NCBI GenBank assembly: GCA_025201765.1
Contig: MU623504.1
Span: 1 to 64,000 of the forward strand
From: Daldinia sp. FL1419
Lineage: Eukaryota > Ascomycota > Sordariomycetes > Xylariales > Hypoxylaceae
Length of the DNA stretch: 64,000 nucleotides
Direction: 5' to 3'
Below are positions 14,258-25,800 of the stretch, one piece after another (the stretch's first letter is position 1; every line of letters starts with the position of its first letter). The translations under genes and the position numbers were made by a program. The notes under the pieces are model-generated. The model was given only the letters and a program-made list of their open reading frames with translations. It had not been told where the DNA came from and ran no database searches.

Positions 14258-16079
14258 AGTGCGCGCCGCTTTGGCTTATTAGTACAATTTTAATGTTTTC
14301 GTAAAGTGTATCCACGACACTGGGTTTGGTCGGGAACGGATCTGCATTTCAAGATACCCTACGAGACTGGTTTCGAATCGATACCCCCATCTGTTGTCGG
14401 CGATTGGCGGGCATATTCTCTGTTAGTCGGCACAGGGATTGCGCCGCGTTTGACGGGCAAAGATGGCATCCATGATCTTTATACTGACGCTTTTTGCATG
14501 TCTTGTCTCAATTTGCGAGGAGAACTGCTTTTGTTTTGACACATCTTTTCCTAATACTCAGCTGATACCCAGTATACCCCCTGTCATTTGGTTGATGCGG
14601 ATCAGAGAAATACCTGCGAAACAGCACACAAATGTTTCATCTTTTAACAGTGACGGAGTGAGGGTGGAAATATGGTGCCGGCGGGCCACATGCTTGGTAA
14701 TTGAAGCATGTTCGAAGTCGTCTCATACGGATTAGATGTCGCGCGTCGTGTTATACCACGTAGGGTGTGCACTTGCCGGCTGAAGCATTCTCTTAATAGC
14801 TAATAGATACTCATGTGTTCAGTGTTGCTTGTCTTTTGCTCGTGTCTTTGTGATTTCCGTGTCTTGTATTTGTTGTTTGGCATAGATCTCTCAGCTTTCT
14901 TCATAGTATCATTAGTCAATCAGTTCGATCGATTGCTAGAATATCATCAAGTTGCTTATTACTGTTCTTTCGTTACAATATTTATTTTTCCAAGGAATCA
15001 ACAACTAATACATTCGAGCCTTTTTCAGTTCTTGCTCCTAAGTCATCTAGTTAATCATAATCTGAACTGATACAATCCTAACTATCGCAAGGAGCATCGT
15101 CAAGTATTAGGTAACGCGAATCATTTATGAATTGACTTTGTAAGTAAAACTCCTTTCATCGTTATCTAGTTCTTTCTATTAGTCGTGGGCAAATATTGGT
15201 GATGAATCATTGTGTCCATACCTACCTGGTACTCAAGGCACTAGGTTGATTCCCCTTAGATTGTACGTGTTAGCCTAAAAGTTCAACAATGTCCCGTGCT
15301 TACGCGAATTGTGTAAATTCGAGGCTCTGGCTAATATCCCTTGATGGCTAGGCAGGGTTAGTAGTAACTGATGGTAGCAAGACCCAAGCTACTGAGGGCA
15401 TTTGGGTTATTGTTAAATATAACCCGTATGTCAAATAGCATTGGATATAATGTAGTATGTGATAATATGCCCTAAGCCTGGAGCTTGATGGCTGTCATGG
15501 AATGTCGTTGATTGTAAGTTACACAGCTCCTTACTCAGGTGCCCAGACACGTACCATACACGGTCGCATCCCATGGCACACCTAGCACAGTACTTATATC
15601 AAGAGCAAAGTTCCCATAGGAAAGGTGGAGAAGGGTGCTCCCGAATGGTGTTTTTAATAGCAGTGACTGTCATGGCAATCCTAGGTCTGCGTCATGAGGA
15701 CCCCGAATCAACCACGTCAGGAACCAATCCGGAGACAGTCAATAACAAAGGAAATCCCGTACTGTTTATTCACACTGCTATTTTAAGTTTAGCAGCCTTT
15801 CTTTGCGGCTGAAATACCAATGAATGCCCACTTCTCAACAGTCACTCGGCAGTGGTAGTGAAGTCTATTATGTGTAAACCACCACAACACACAACCCACA
15901 CGCTCACTACAGTGCTACACTATTGCTTCAGAGCTAGGGAACCCCGCTCATATAAATTTCCATGTATTCTTCTCCTTCCGTCTATTTCTATTTATTTGTT
16001 CCACCATGCTTGATAGATAGGATAGAAATCTAACTTGCATCCTAACCAAATCACCACCACAAACTTCTCGCTTTACAAA
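14258..16079. other. Intergenic, no gene seen
   Basis: This holds the 3' flank of the PH-domain gene and the 5' flank of the next gene. It has only short open frames without coding character. A CAAA context directly precedes the ATG at 16080. Confidence 0.5.
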
Positions 16080-17270
16080 ATGCAATCCGACCATCAGCAA
16101 AGCGATAACCAGCAGCTATTCAGCCCCTGGGGTGACCATTGGGGCAGACCTAGAAATCCCGACGTCCCAGTGGGACAAATCGGTAGACCCGGCACGATTC
16201 CCGAGACGGCATGGGACCCCTACGTCGGGGCTCCGGTAAATCCTAACTCGGTAGGAGTCCGAGTACTTCCTGCCGGGGAGATTGATCAGCTAGAACGACA
16301 TACTATAAATGCGCAACGGAATCGGATGGTTGGTGGGACCTACCGTATTTCGGATCCGGATGTACGAGGTATGCTCGCCGACTACATTGGCGATGCATAT
16401 GAGCGTTACCGGAACACCTTATCCGGCACGGCTCACTCTCCTCTACACCATCACACGGAGCATGGGAGGCCCTTGGGTGGCTCGGATTACGACGGGTTCT
16501 CCCACCCTAATTTTTCTACATACAATATGAATCGCCCATCCACCGTCCCAGCCCAGCCCAACAGAACTGGAGGTTTCGCAGCGCCGGACATGATGGAAAG
16601 AACTACCAGGGACGTACCACGCTTCGGACCGTGTCCATCGAACACGTCGGATAACCCTCAAGATGTAATGCAGGGAATTCAGCTAGAGTGCCTCGCAGAT
16701 GCAGCTGCTATGCCTGGAGGCGGATACTACTCAAACGAGTACGCCAATCGACTACGCCAGTACTTACGAGAAAACGCAAACCTAACCCCGCCGTCAGAAC
16801 CTCCCAGCTCTGTATCTAGCGTCACGGCCGTGCTTGACCCGGAAGGAGCCGAGCCCGTTAGCAACCCATTCAGCCCTCCAGAAGAAACCTTCTCACCCCC
16901 TGAACAAGATTCCGAGCACCAGCCCGCATACGGCGTATCTCCCATTTCCGCAACATTGCGATCTGGGTTCGCCACACCGTTCATGACATCTACAACTCAT
17001 CCACTCGACAACGACAACGTCACCAATGCCGGTGCTCCGGCAGTTGGTACGCCACCCGGACTAGCTAGTCCTTTCACACAGGAGCCAAGCATAGCCAACG
17101 GGAGCCCCCCGTATACCAGAGCCGCACCTCGCGGAGCTTACCGTCCTACGCCAATCCCCATTAACATCTCGATAATTATCGACTACGACGACTCCGTTTT
17201 TAGCATTGAGGGGTGCAATGTCACTGCGAGAGCGTGTGGTACTTGGATCGGAGAGGAATTGGCAGAGTAA
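16080..17270 (+). CDS. Hypothetical Pro/Ser/Thr-rich protein, single exon
   Basis: This is an uninterrupted 396-codon frame. I start it at the ATG at 16080 (MQSDHQQSDNQQ), which has the context ACAAAATG; the frame is open 45 bases further upstream but has no ATG there. I recognise no domain. The protein is hydrophilic, with a Gln/Asn-rich start and a basic-acidic middle (RMVGGTYRISDPDVRGMLADYIGDAYERYR, about residues 80-110). A long Pro/Ser-rich, probably disordered region covers about residues 235-365. The end is short and hydrophobic (INISIIIDYDD). There is no signal peptide or clear membrane segment. The frame length and stable composition argue for a real gene. It could be lineage-restricted, and it sits tail to tail with the Cys-rich gene on the other strand. 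Confidence 0.6.
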   Translation: MQSDHQQSDNQQLFSPWGDHWGRPRNPDVPVGQIGRPGTIPETAWDPYVGAPVNPNSVGVRVLPAGEIDQLERHTINAQRNRMVGGTYRISDPDVRGMLADYIGDAYERYRNTLSGTAHSPLHHHTEHGRPLGGSDYDGFSHPNFSTYNMNRPSTVPAQPNRTGGFAAPDMMERTTRDVPRFGPCPSNTSDNPQDVMQGIQLECLADAAAMPGGGYYSNEYANRLRQYLRENANLTPPSEPPSSVSSVTAVLDPEGAEPVSNPFSPPEETFSPPEQDSEHQPAYGVSPISATLRSGFATPFMTSTTHPLDNDNVTNAGAPAVGTPPGLASPFTQEPSIANGSPPYTRAAPRGAYRPTPIPINISIIIDYDDSVFSIEGCNVTARACGTWIGEELAE

Positions 17271-17827
17271 TAGAGCGTTTCCGTCTCTATCTTATTTTGA
17301 TTTCTCTTGGGAGAATCAAGGAGTGAATTTTTAGGAGAGGGAAGGGTGAGACGGTAGCACATGTATAAAGCCGGGTGCATAGCTTTGCTTCAGGTATTTG
17401 GGGGATGACTTCTTGTGCATGCGCGTATAAATAGGAAGAATAGCGATGCCTAATACCGTTAATAGTTAATATGCATATCACTGCGTTGCTCAATAACTCA
17501 ACGGACACTTTTTCCATGTGAAAATGTAATGCAAAAGGAGACAACAACTAGGAAACCGTGGGAGCTTAACCAACCTCGTGGCCCTATTGCGATCTTCAAC
17601 GCCAAAACCACGTTTCGCTAAGAACCGGATGGCTCCTAAATCCAGAACCATATCCTAGAATTCCCCAGTTCCATGGAAACACTACCCCTATGCACACCGG
17701 CGAATCGAGACTTGGGATTTTGCATGTGAGAATGCGCATTGTTATTACATTATTTGCATATCGTGACTTGGGATCATAATTCGTCCTAGTTACATTGGGT
17801 ATTCTCGAAATTCAGACGGAGTCGGTA

Positions 17828-18628
17828 TCAGCTCCAAAGCAAACTCATCGTCACGAGACCTAGCCCAAGGTATATGTACCCCTTCCCTACTCCTGTAATA
17901 GCAGATGCACCTGAAGGCGTCGAGGTAGGCTCACTAGGACCATCGCTACTCTGGCTCGCCGAGCCCGTCAACACCGTCGTCTTGGGCGCCTCGCTCTCGC
18001 TCCCACTGCTGCTCTCCGTCTCGCTCGCACCATCCGCAGCCGTAGTACTCGCCGTCGTCGTCGTCGTCGTACTCGGTGTAACAATCGTAAACCCAAACTC
18101 ATCCGTCGTATCCGGGGGCAGGGTCGTGATATCCGGCGTCGGGAGGGTGATCTCCGTGGTCCCTACTCCCACCGTATACGCCCAGAAGCAAGTCGGCGTC
18201 TCGGTGGGGATGTAATCGCCCACCTCCGTGCCCGCGCCGAAGCTCGCGCTAGTATACGTGACCCGGAACGGCGCCGCGTTGTCCGTATTCGTGCCCGCGA
18301 CGCTGGCCAACGGCGTCGGGGCCCCCTCCGAGCACGCCGTGTACGCCGTCGGGAGAGGGTGAATGCCGCCTTCCTGCGCGCCGCCCTTGCCGCAGCAGAT
18401 CATGTCCGCGATCGCCATCGAGTTGTTCTTGCCGCGCCCGACGTCGCGCCAGATGTCCTTTTCGACGTTCAGGATGTCCCCGTTGCAGCAGAACGTCTGG
18501 AAGTCGGATTTCTTCCGCTCCGGCTTGCCGGCTGCGCATTCGAGCCGCGACCCGTCGAATCGTGTCACCGCGCCTAGACACCATTCGGTGATTAAGCCCG
18601 TGGGGATTGCCGTTGTGATCGATGACAT
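17828..18628 (-). CDS. Cys-rich, Ser/Thr-rich surface-type protein with GPI-like tail
   Basis: One exon encodes 266 residues from the ATG at 18628. Residues 1-150 hold eight cysteines, including two CC pairs (FCCNGD and ICCGKGG), in an arrangement seen in many secreted or wall-associated proteins of filamentous ascomycetes. Residues 165-240 are a Thr/Ser/Pro/Glu linker with a TTTTTT run encoded by a GTC/GAC microsatellite (about 18052-18073), a likely O-glycosylated stalk. The last 20 residues (GYIYLGLGLVTMSLLWS) are hydrophobic and follow Ser/Gly/Ala, as in a GPI-anchor signal or single membrane helix. The N-terminus (MSSITTAIPTG) is not a clear signal peptide. Either secretion is unconventional or an upstream exon is missed; I found no upstream ATG exon. 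Function unknown. Confidence 0.65.
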   Translation of the reverse strand: MSSITTAIPTGLITEWCLGAVTRFDGSRLECAAGKPERKKSDFQTFCCNGDILNVEKDIWRDVGRGKNNSMAIADMICCGKGGAQEGGIHPLPTAYTACSEGAPTPLASVAGTNTDNAAPFRVTYTSASFGAGTEVGDYIPTETPTCFWAYTVGVGTTEITLPTPDITTLPPDTTDEFGFTIVTPSTTTTTTASTTAADGASETESSSGSESEAPKTTVLTGSASQSSDGPSEPTSTPSGASAITGVGKGYIYLGLGLVTMSLLWS

Positions 18629-21560
18629 GACGGGCGTATCACGTCTATCTATTTTGGGAAAGTATCTTACGTCGGCGACGGGTTGGATTGTGTAAGGTAA
18701 GTAAGTATGTTATCTGCGTGGTACAAGTCGCAAAACGCGGTTATTGGAGCGCGATGAAGGGAGACGAGGAGTCTAATAAGAGAAGAGAGAGAAACGTCAG
18801 GAACGGGACATTACTGCTAGCAACCCGTCACCTTACCCCTTGGCACGACTAGGCATCATTGTAGGCGGAAAAATAAAAAAAAATAAAAATCCGCAGCGGC
18901 CTTTAGCTCCTGCTAATCTCGGTTTCGCCACCCGAAGCCGAGACCCTGAACCCCCATGGCGATTCGCCAGCACAATCGGCCCACGATCCGGGATAATTCT
19001 GCCATTATCCCGCTCCGCGCCCGACAGGTGCATGCAGGGTGTTTTTCCACTTTGCTGGATCACGCGAGCTGGATGGACTACGGACGTATCGTATTGCACA
19101 GCGAATGCTCAACCGTGGCGAGACGAAAGGACACGGGCGGAATCGACCAAGAGGCTAGGATCGCCCTCCGTTCTAGATCGTGGACCCCTGCTGCACGGCG
19201 CGTCAATCCGGGGTAAGTAGGACCTGCATAAGCGAAGGCGAGCTTGCGATGACTTCCAACCACTTGTCTCGTTTTCTTTTTTCTTTTTCTTTTTCTTTTT
19301 TTCATATTCCATCCTATAATCATCTGAATAATCCTTTACTCGCTTCGGTTAGATCCGCGAGTTATGCATTGATTTTCAAGATCCAATGAGGCGTATCGAT
19401 GCCCCTCACATACGGCGATGAGAGGCATTTTCCTCCATAGAAAAAAGAACGAGCGCTGTTAGGGACTGCATATCGATGTAGCATTGGGCCGACTGGCATG
19501 GCCTTGACCACTCTCGTATGATTTTGGGCACGACATGCTGGGGAACGATACTTTCGATAATGTGTCGATTGAGCGCTGGTCTGCTCACCAAGCTCGTGGT
19601 GGATATGACAGAGGGAAACCTCAACTCGTCTGGGGACACGGATCGTTTTATCATAAATCACAATGACACAAATTCGCGGCTACAGGCGTGTTCTTACTTT
19701 GAATCTGAAGGGATGTGTTGATCTTGAGTTAGTAGGGACATCTTGTCGAAATACCCTCCTTAAAGTCGTCTATATCTACGGAATTATATCTTACCGGCCA
19801 GGAACCCCCTTTTCTCTCGCCACGTACGCGATTCACAGGTGAGTACGTAGGATTGAAGATTCTTAGACTCTATGCCACCCTATACCTCTTGAAAGAGCAC
19901 GCGATATGATTAGTAGTAAAGCTAGGAGGGGGGGATGTAGTCAAGCCTCTGTCTTGATCCAAATTTGATACAGTATTGGCCATTATTATTATTCACCACC
20001 CACTTCACGATTTACTATCTACATTAAATCTAGAAAGTGTCTTGTGTTAGCCTTAGTAAATATGCGCAAATCTAATTACGAGATGTGATATCTCATCGGG
20101 GTCCACTTCGAGATATTTCCAACCAGGAGGGATATTAAACTACGACGTCTCCTATCTGACTCACTTTTACTAGACTGTGTTTCTCACTGTAGTCTCGTAA
20201 TATTTCCCCTAAAGGCCAATGATACGGGGCAGTACTTCGGTGTAAGTAGTAAATCGGCAGAGCACCATGTACCTCCCCAACTTACCACGACTGATGTCAT
20301 AAGAAACCCCTTAACCAGCACTCTCACCATCCTTTCTATAAATAGCCCCGTATCAACTAACCTAGTTATAAATACGTTAGGTAGTTAGCCGATTTTTTAT
20401 CTTTTTCTTATATTCCGATTCATATCCGATATGCAGTACCCGTCCGAATAGGAAGATATCTCCTAACACATCACCAGCTTGGAATGGTTGAGTAACACCC
20501 CGCGGTGGCTAGACAGGCAGACTAATCCGTGACCTTGTCGTCATCGCTGATAACGGCAAGTATCTCAATGGATATCCCGCGACGCTCCTATAAATGAACG
20601 ACTACCCAAAAGGTGCCTGAGCACTATGCGGACGTACAAGTGATGCGTTTGTGAAAGCAATATTATCGTATGAGTCCCTTGAAGCCCATTCATCTTGGGC
20701 TATGGAGTTGCAGGGACGCAATCAACGTAGGACAAGATCTGGGATGTGAAAGAACTAGCAAGGTAACAGTAGTAATTGGACACGGCTGTTGATTTGTGCT
20801 CGTGTATCTGGAAAGCTCTAGAGCATGCGAAGGCCAATTATTGGTCTTCCCAGCAAGTTACTTGCAACCTCTAGGAGCTAGGTACAAGCTTCTACTTCCA
20901 AGCTCACATGTACAGGGTGACATTCCCATTTTCAAAATTTGTATAACGGTGAGCTGAGCGAACGAGCTCACCTATCATCCGTAGCATAGCAACATTTGGC
21001 AAAATTTGGAATTTGGAACACGAGAACTAAATAGTCATCAACTTTGATACCGCGACGATATTGGCGAGCACCTTTTGTGATATGTAATTTCAGCTGACGT
21101 GCTGACATCGAGGCAGTGTGATACGCATAACAATACAGAGCGATACATATACAAATATGTACTCGCGGCAGTTAATCAAGTAAGCAGGCAGACTATTGAG
21201 ATTAGGATGGATTACGGAATTATGACTCTCTATGAGCAAATCATGTTAAAATAGAAATTCAGTGCCACCCTGTGTTATTCGTATTCCATTAACGCCATGG
21301 CCATGCAACCTCAAACCAGCTTTCGCGGAGGCCTCCCCACTAGTGATTAACGGTTGCGCTGAAAGTACTGTAGCAACCGAACAGCGCGTTCTATCCAGCC
21401 CAACTATCCAATAAAGTCCGAGAGGCATCTAACATTAGATTTAGAATGGTAGAATTTGTGTAAATTATTGTCGTCCTCTTTCGTGTATTATGGGGATGAA
21501 ACTTTTTTTTTCTTCTGACGCGGGAACAGGGAATGCTAGAGTAGGTAATACGCGCGGAAT
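18629..21560. other. Intergenic, no gene seen
   Basis: Nearly 3 kb separates the start of the Cys-rich gene from the 3' end of the adenine phosphoribosyltransferase gene. Overlapping short frames around 18840-19660 have no conserved features. TATAAATA-like boxes occur near 20337 and 20370 but lead into no recognisable frame. Confidence 0.45.
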
Positions 21561-22812
21561 CTATTCCTCTTCATCGTGTTCGACGAGAGTGATCATGGGC
21601 TTATCACCCAACAACGCCTTGCCCTTGAGATTCGTAATTTCAATCATGAACAGGTAACCCATGACTTTGGCACCCGAGAGTTCCACGAGTTGGCCTGCAG
21701 CAGCAGCAGTTCCTCCTGAATTACCCAGTCAGTTGAGAGGACAGGCCGAGACGGCGGTAGTAAACAAGAAAGTTACGCTAGAACGTAGGACTGGATAGTG
21801 TTTTCTTGCCATTGGAACGGCGGGTTTCTCCCTGACCGGCGCTTTTATGGTACCTGGCGGATATACTTATTGCCGGTACAATTGGGGGCCGACTTCTAGC
21901 CTCATGTCTTAGACATTCGCCTTTGTCATAGGTTGTGAATAAAACCTGGGGTTATAGCAGTACCTTTGATAGCTGCTGTTGTCCCCCCTAGCTTATACAC
22001 GTACAAGACATTAGGCGGTGCCAGGGAACGACTGAGATAGACTCCAAAATTGTCCATGTAGGTAGTATGTAGGAGAGCGAGAACATATTTAAAATAAGAC
22101 GGATAGATTAGGGTAGACGGAATCAAGACCGGTGAGAGCTAAATAATAACGAGGCATTTGGCGGCCCAAACAACCAAAAAACATCCTAGGAGAAAGCACG
22201 AGTGATGGGTAGACGCAAAGCACTCAACTTACCAGTAGCAATGATATCGTCCACGATCAAGCAGTTTTGCCCGGGCTTGATAGCGTCGGTCTGAACCTGG
22301 AATTCGTCCGATCCATATTCTTTCTTGTATTCAACTGTTCTGCATGCGCCTGGCATCTTGCCCTTCTTTCGGACTGGGACAAATGGACGGTTGAGCCTCA
22401 ATGCAAGTGTAGGCCCAAAGAGGAAACCGCGTGCTTCCAGACCCACTATGACATCTGGTATCTGGTCGCCGTATCGTTCTCGTATTAGGAGGACAAGTAC
22501 TTCGAGGAGAGACTCAAAAGCCTCGGGGTTTTGGAATATCGGGAGGATGTCGATGAATTTTATGCCGGGGATAGGGAAGTCAGGTACGAATCTCAAGGCG
22601 TTGATCACCAATTTCTTAGCGGTCTCCAGCTTCTCCTGCTCGTGCGCGAGCAGGGCGTTTACCGATTGACCGGTGAGTTCGGTGGTACCGGCGGCGGAGG
22701 AGGCGGGCTCTCGTCGCGAGGCATCGGGTGCAGCAGTTGGAGTGATGCTTGGCTGATCTGGGTTGGCTGCCACGGGATCAACGGGGATGTTGGAGGTGGC
22801 TAGACCGCTCAT
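21561..22812 (-). CDS. APT1: Adenine phosphoribosyltransferase
   Basis: This enzyme converts adenine and PRPP to AMP and pyrophosphate in cytosolic purine salvage. Two exons, 22233-22812 and 21561-21715, join across a 517 bp intron (donor GTAAGT, branch CTGAC, acceptor TTCAG) to give 244 residues ending in VEHDEEE. I start at the ATG at 22812 (MSGLATSNIP); the frame is open further upstream, but that stretch is basic and hydrophobic and probably leader. Core features are the segment RFVPDFPIPGIKFIDILPIF, the hood-like VGLEARGFLFGPTLALRL, and the PRPP loop VDDIIATGGTAAAAG. The intron cuts the PRPP loop after the first base of the first GG codon, so unspliced product would lack a complete active site. 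An extra 55-60 residue Ala/Pro/Ser-rich N-terminus precedes the catalytic domain. Confidence 0.95.
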
Positions 22813-25800
22813 GCTGAGGGAGAAGAAAGAGAAGAAGAAGAGAAGACGGCGAGGAGTAAAGGGCAGGGTAGGCGATATGTGTACCTTGGGGGGAAAGAAG
22901 ATAATGCGAGAAAATTTTTGGGGGTGTGGCACAGTGGAAAGACCAGGAGGGGAGTGGAAAGACGAATAGGATAGGCAGACAAGGCAAAAGCCAAGTCAGA
23001 CAAACAGGCAAAGAGACAAGGCCGCCTCAGAAGTGGCCGCGGAGGAATGCGCAGGGGCAGCAGAGGGGGCGGGATGGGGATGGGGATGGGGATTGGGAAG
23101 GGGAAGGAGATGGAAATAGAGGTGTAAGGTAGCCTGCTTGCCGCAACCCGGGATGGTAGATAATAATAACAACAACAATAATAATAACTTCTGTCCTTGG
23201 TTAGAAGGTCTGTGAGTTGTGAGTACCTATTTTTTGTGTGTGTTGTGTATGTTGTGTGTGAGAATGTACGAAGATGTACAATAAGTGTTGTACAGTACAG
23301 CAAAAAGTACAGGGGGACAAGACAAGTAACTATGTAGAGTAAAAATAAGGAGAAGAAACCTAAGGGTAACGAAAGACGTGTGACTGTTCGTTGGATAAGG
23401 GAAGACGGAAAGCTAAGACAACGAGTTTCTAAGAGGAAGTGGAGTGGTTGACAGAGTGGGATGAAAAGCTGAGGTGAATCATAATTTTTTTTTTTCCCTC
23501 TTCAAAACTTTTTTTTTTGGAGGGGTAAAAACCTTCTTAGTCCTGGTGTCTAGTCTTTTTCGTACCGGTATACTAATATCTACCTAACATATAATAGAAA
23601 TAAGGTTACTTCCCTCGGTACCTGAGCGAGTACAGTAACACGTAAAAACCCCACCGACAACTTAGCTGGGACCCTAAAGCAGGTCTAAAGCAACATAGCT
23701 TAAAACATAGCCCACTTACCAAGATAGGTAAGCTATAGCTGGGAAGGCGGGATAAAGACAGGATACATGCAGCTAGTTCTAAATTGGTTTTTTTTCTGCA
23801 ACAAACCAGACAATTAAAACCGAGATATCGGTGAAGATGAAAAAAAAAAAATATGGAATTTACCTAAGTAGGTACCTACCTCCTCTACGTACATTATGTA
23901 GGTACCTAACCTAGGTACGTATATGAAAATCAGGTACATGTCCTAATATTGTACTTTCCATTTAATATACGGGACGAATAATGAACCTTTCTGCCCCTCT
24001 CGTCCTCTCGTGGGTGTAGCAGGTGGGCGGTGCAGGGGTTTTCTGTGGTTTTTTTCTCGGTGCTCATCATTCGAAACCCCACTGCCTCCTAATGCCACCA
24101 TACCGAACGGAGGACTTAGGAAGGCTAAGGAGACTAGAACGTATGCAGACTTGGATGCGTTATCAAGGATTTCCTTCATTGCTGATGGCTTGTTCCGGCC
24201 AACGCCGTGGCCTCATTAGCACCAGCGTTTACATAATCTTTGACCATAGGAGCCATAGAGGGGCCACAGAAGGGACCGTAGAGGGGTTCGTGGAGAAGCC
24301 ATACAAGAGCCGTAGAATGGCCATACAGATGCCAGCTGTCGGAGATTCGGTAAGGGCTCGATACTATATATGTAAGCCATACGTGGTATATACCATAATA
24401 CGTCTAATATGTCTGATACATATAATACATGGTTTAATATACCTGAGATACACGGCGCTCCTTAGACGTGTCCGCAGAGGCGTGAGCAGCTATGCATGTA
24501 TATGCGGTGTAAGGCAACGTAATGTTCTTTGGAAGGAAATCAAGGAATCCGCTGTGGGACGAACAGGTTGGCGGACTAGATATTTCTGTCTGCTTTTTCT
24601 ACTATAGTACTTGCGTACCTTACCTGCGCAATGCATAGCTACCGTAGTTTACCTAGGATTAAGAGGTGGGTAGGCTAGATACGTAGTTGTTTGTTACGGG
24701 AAATGAGTATCGAAAAGGGAAGATTCCTTCTAGAAGCATTGTCACCCTACAAATTCATCCGAAGGAATGGGATGATCAGGGGAAAAAGTGTTACGGGATA
24801 CTGGTAGGAGACCTCGAATATCGGTCGAACGGTATATAAGGGGAAAAAAAATAAAAATTCGCCACCTTCCTAAAATTATTCGTTCGGTCTTTGAATAGGC
24901 TTACCGCAGGGGGATATCGACAACCGTGGGACTTAATTGTGGTCTCGAGATGGAGGGTCCGAATGGTACGGTATCTTGTTTGAGAGCCCGAGAAGGCTAT
25001 GTAGATATCATATGTCAAAAAGGAGGAGGCTTATATATACGATAGAAGGGGCTCTTTATGGGTATTAAAGATTTATTACATGTAAATTGCTTTTGCCTAC
25101 ATTCATATATCTTGTAAGTGGTAAGTCGCATGTCGCCATGTCGCATGTCGCATGTCTCATGTTGTATTTGTCGCAAAGATGTAAGTCGCAAGTCAACCTA
25201 ACGTGGCGCATATCACATCTATCGTAAACTCTCTCATCTCTCATCTCTCACCAGATAATATGTAAGTATATACCTATGCGCCTACATACCTACCTACTAC
25301 CATATACTACCATATACTAAGTAGATATGTGGGCGCATATGTAAGTAGGTGGTACCTTCGTACAGGTAGTTACCTACGGTATGTATATCGTGTTTAAGTA
25401 CCAATTACCTATTAATTATACCTTAAAGGTACCTATATATTAAAGAGGTATGTGCGTAGTATATTCCGTAGTATATTCCATCGCATGTCAGTATGTGTAG
25501 TATAATAGCTATTAGTACTAGGTAGTATTACATACCTATTCAACATGAAGGGAAAAATAAGGCCAGGGATTAAAAAGAAAACAAAAAGAGAGTTCAAGCA
25601 TTTATTATTCTTGCCCCGCCTCAATTCTCATTTGAGGAGATTTGGGAAATCGCGGTTTGGTCGTTCTTTTTGTCCGACCCCACACTTTACTTCCTCAAAA
25701 GACTTTCTACATTTCACCTTATTCAATTTTTATCTCTTATTTTCTTACAATAGCGGCATAATGCTCCTTTTCAGCGAAGCCTCTCGAGTATCCCTGGCTC

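Noticed and set aside
14360..14400. GGTTTCGAATCG resembling a tRNA T-loop
   Set aside because: No cloverleaf can be built around it; no acceptor or D-stem.
24023..24607. 194-codon plus-strand frame
   Set aside because: Starts at GTG rather than ATG and runs through degenerate repeats and AT-rich palindromes; no family features.
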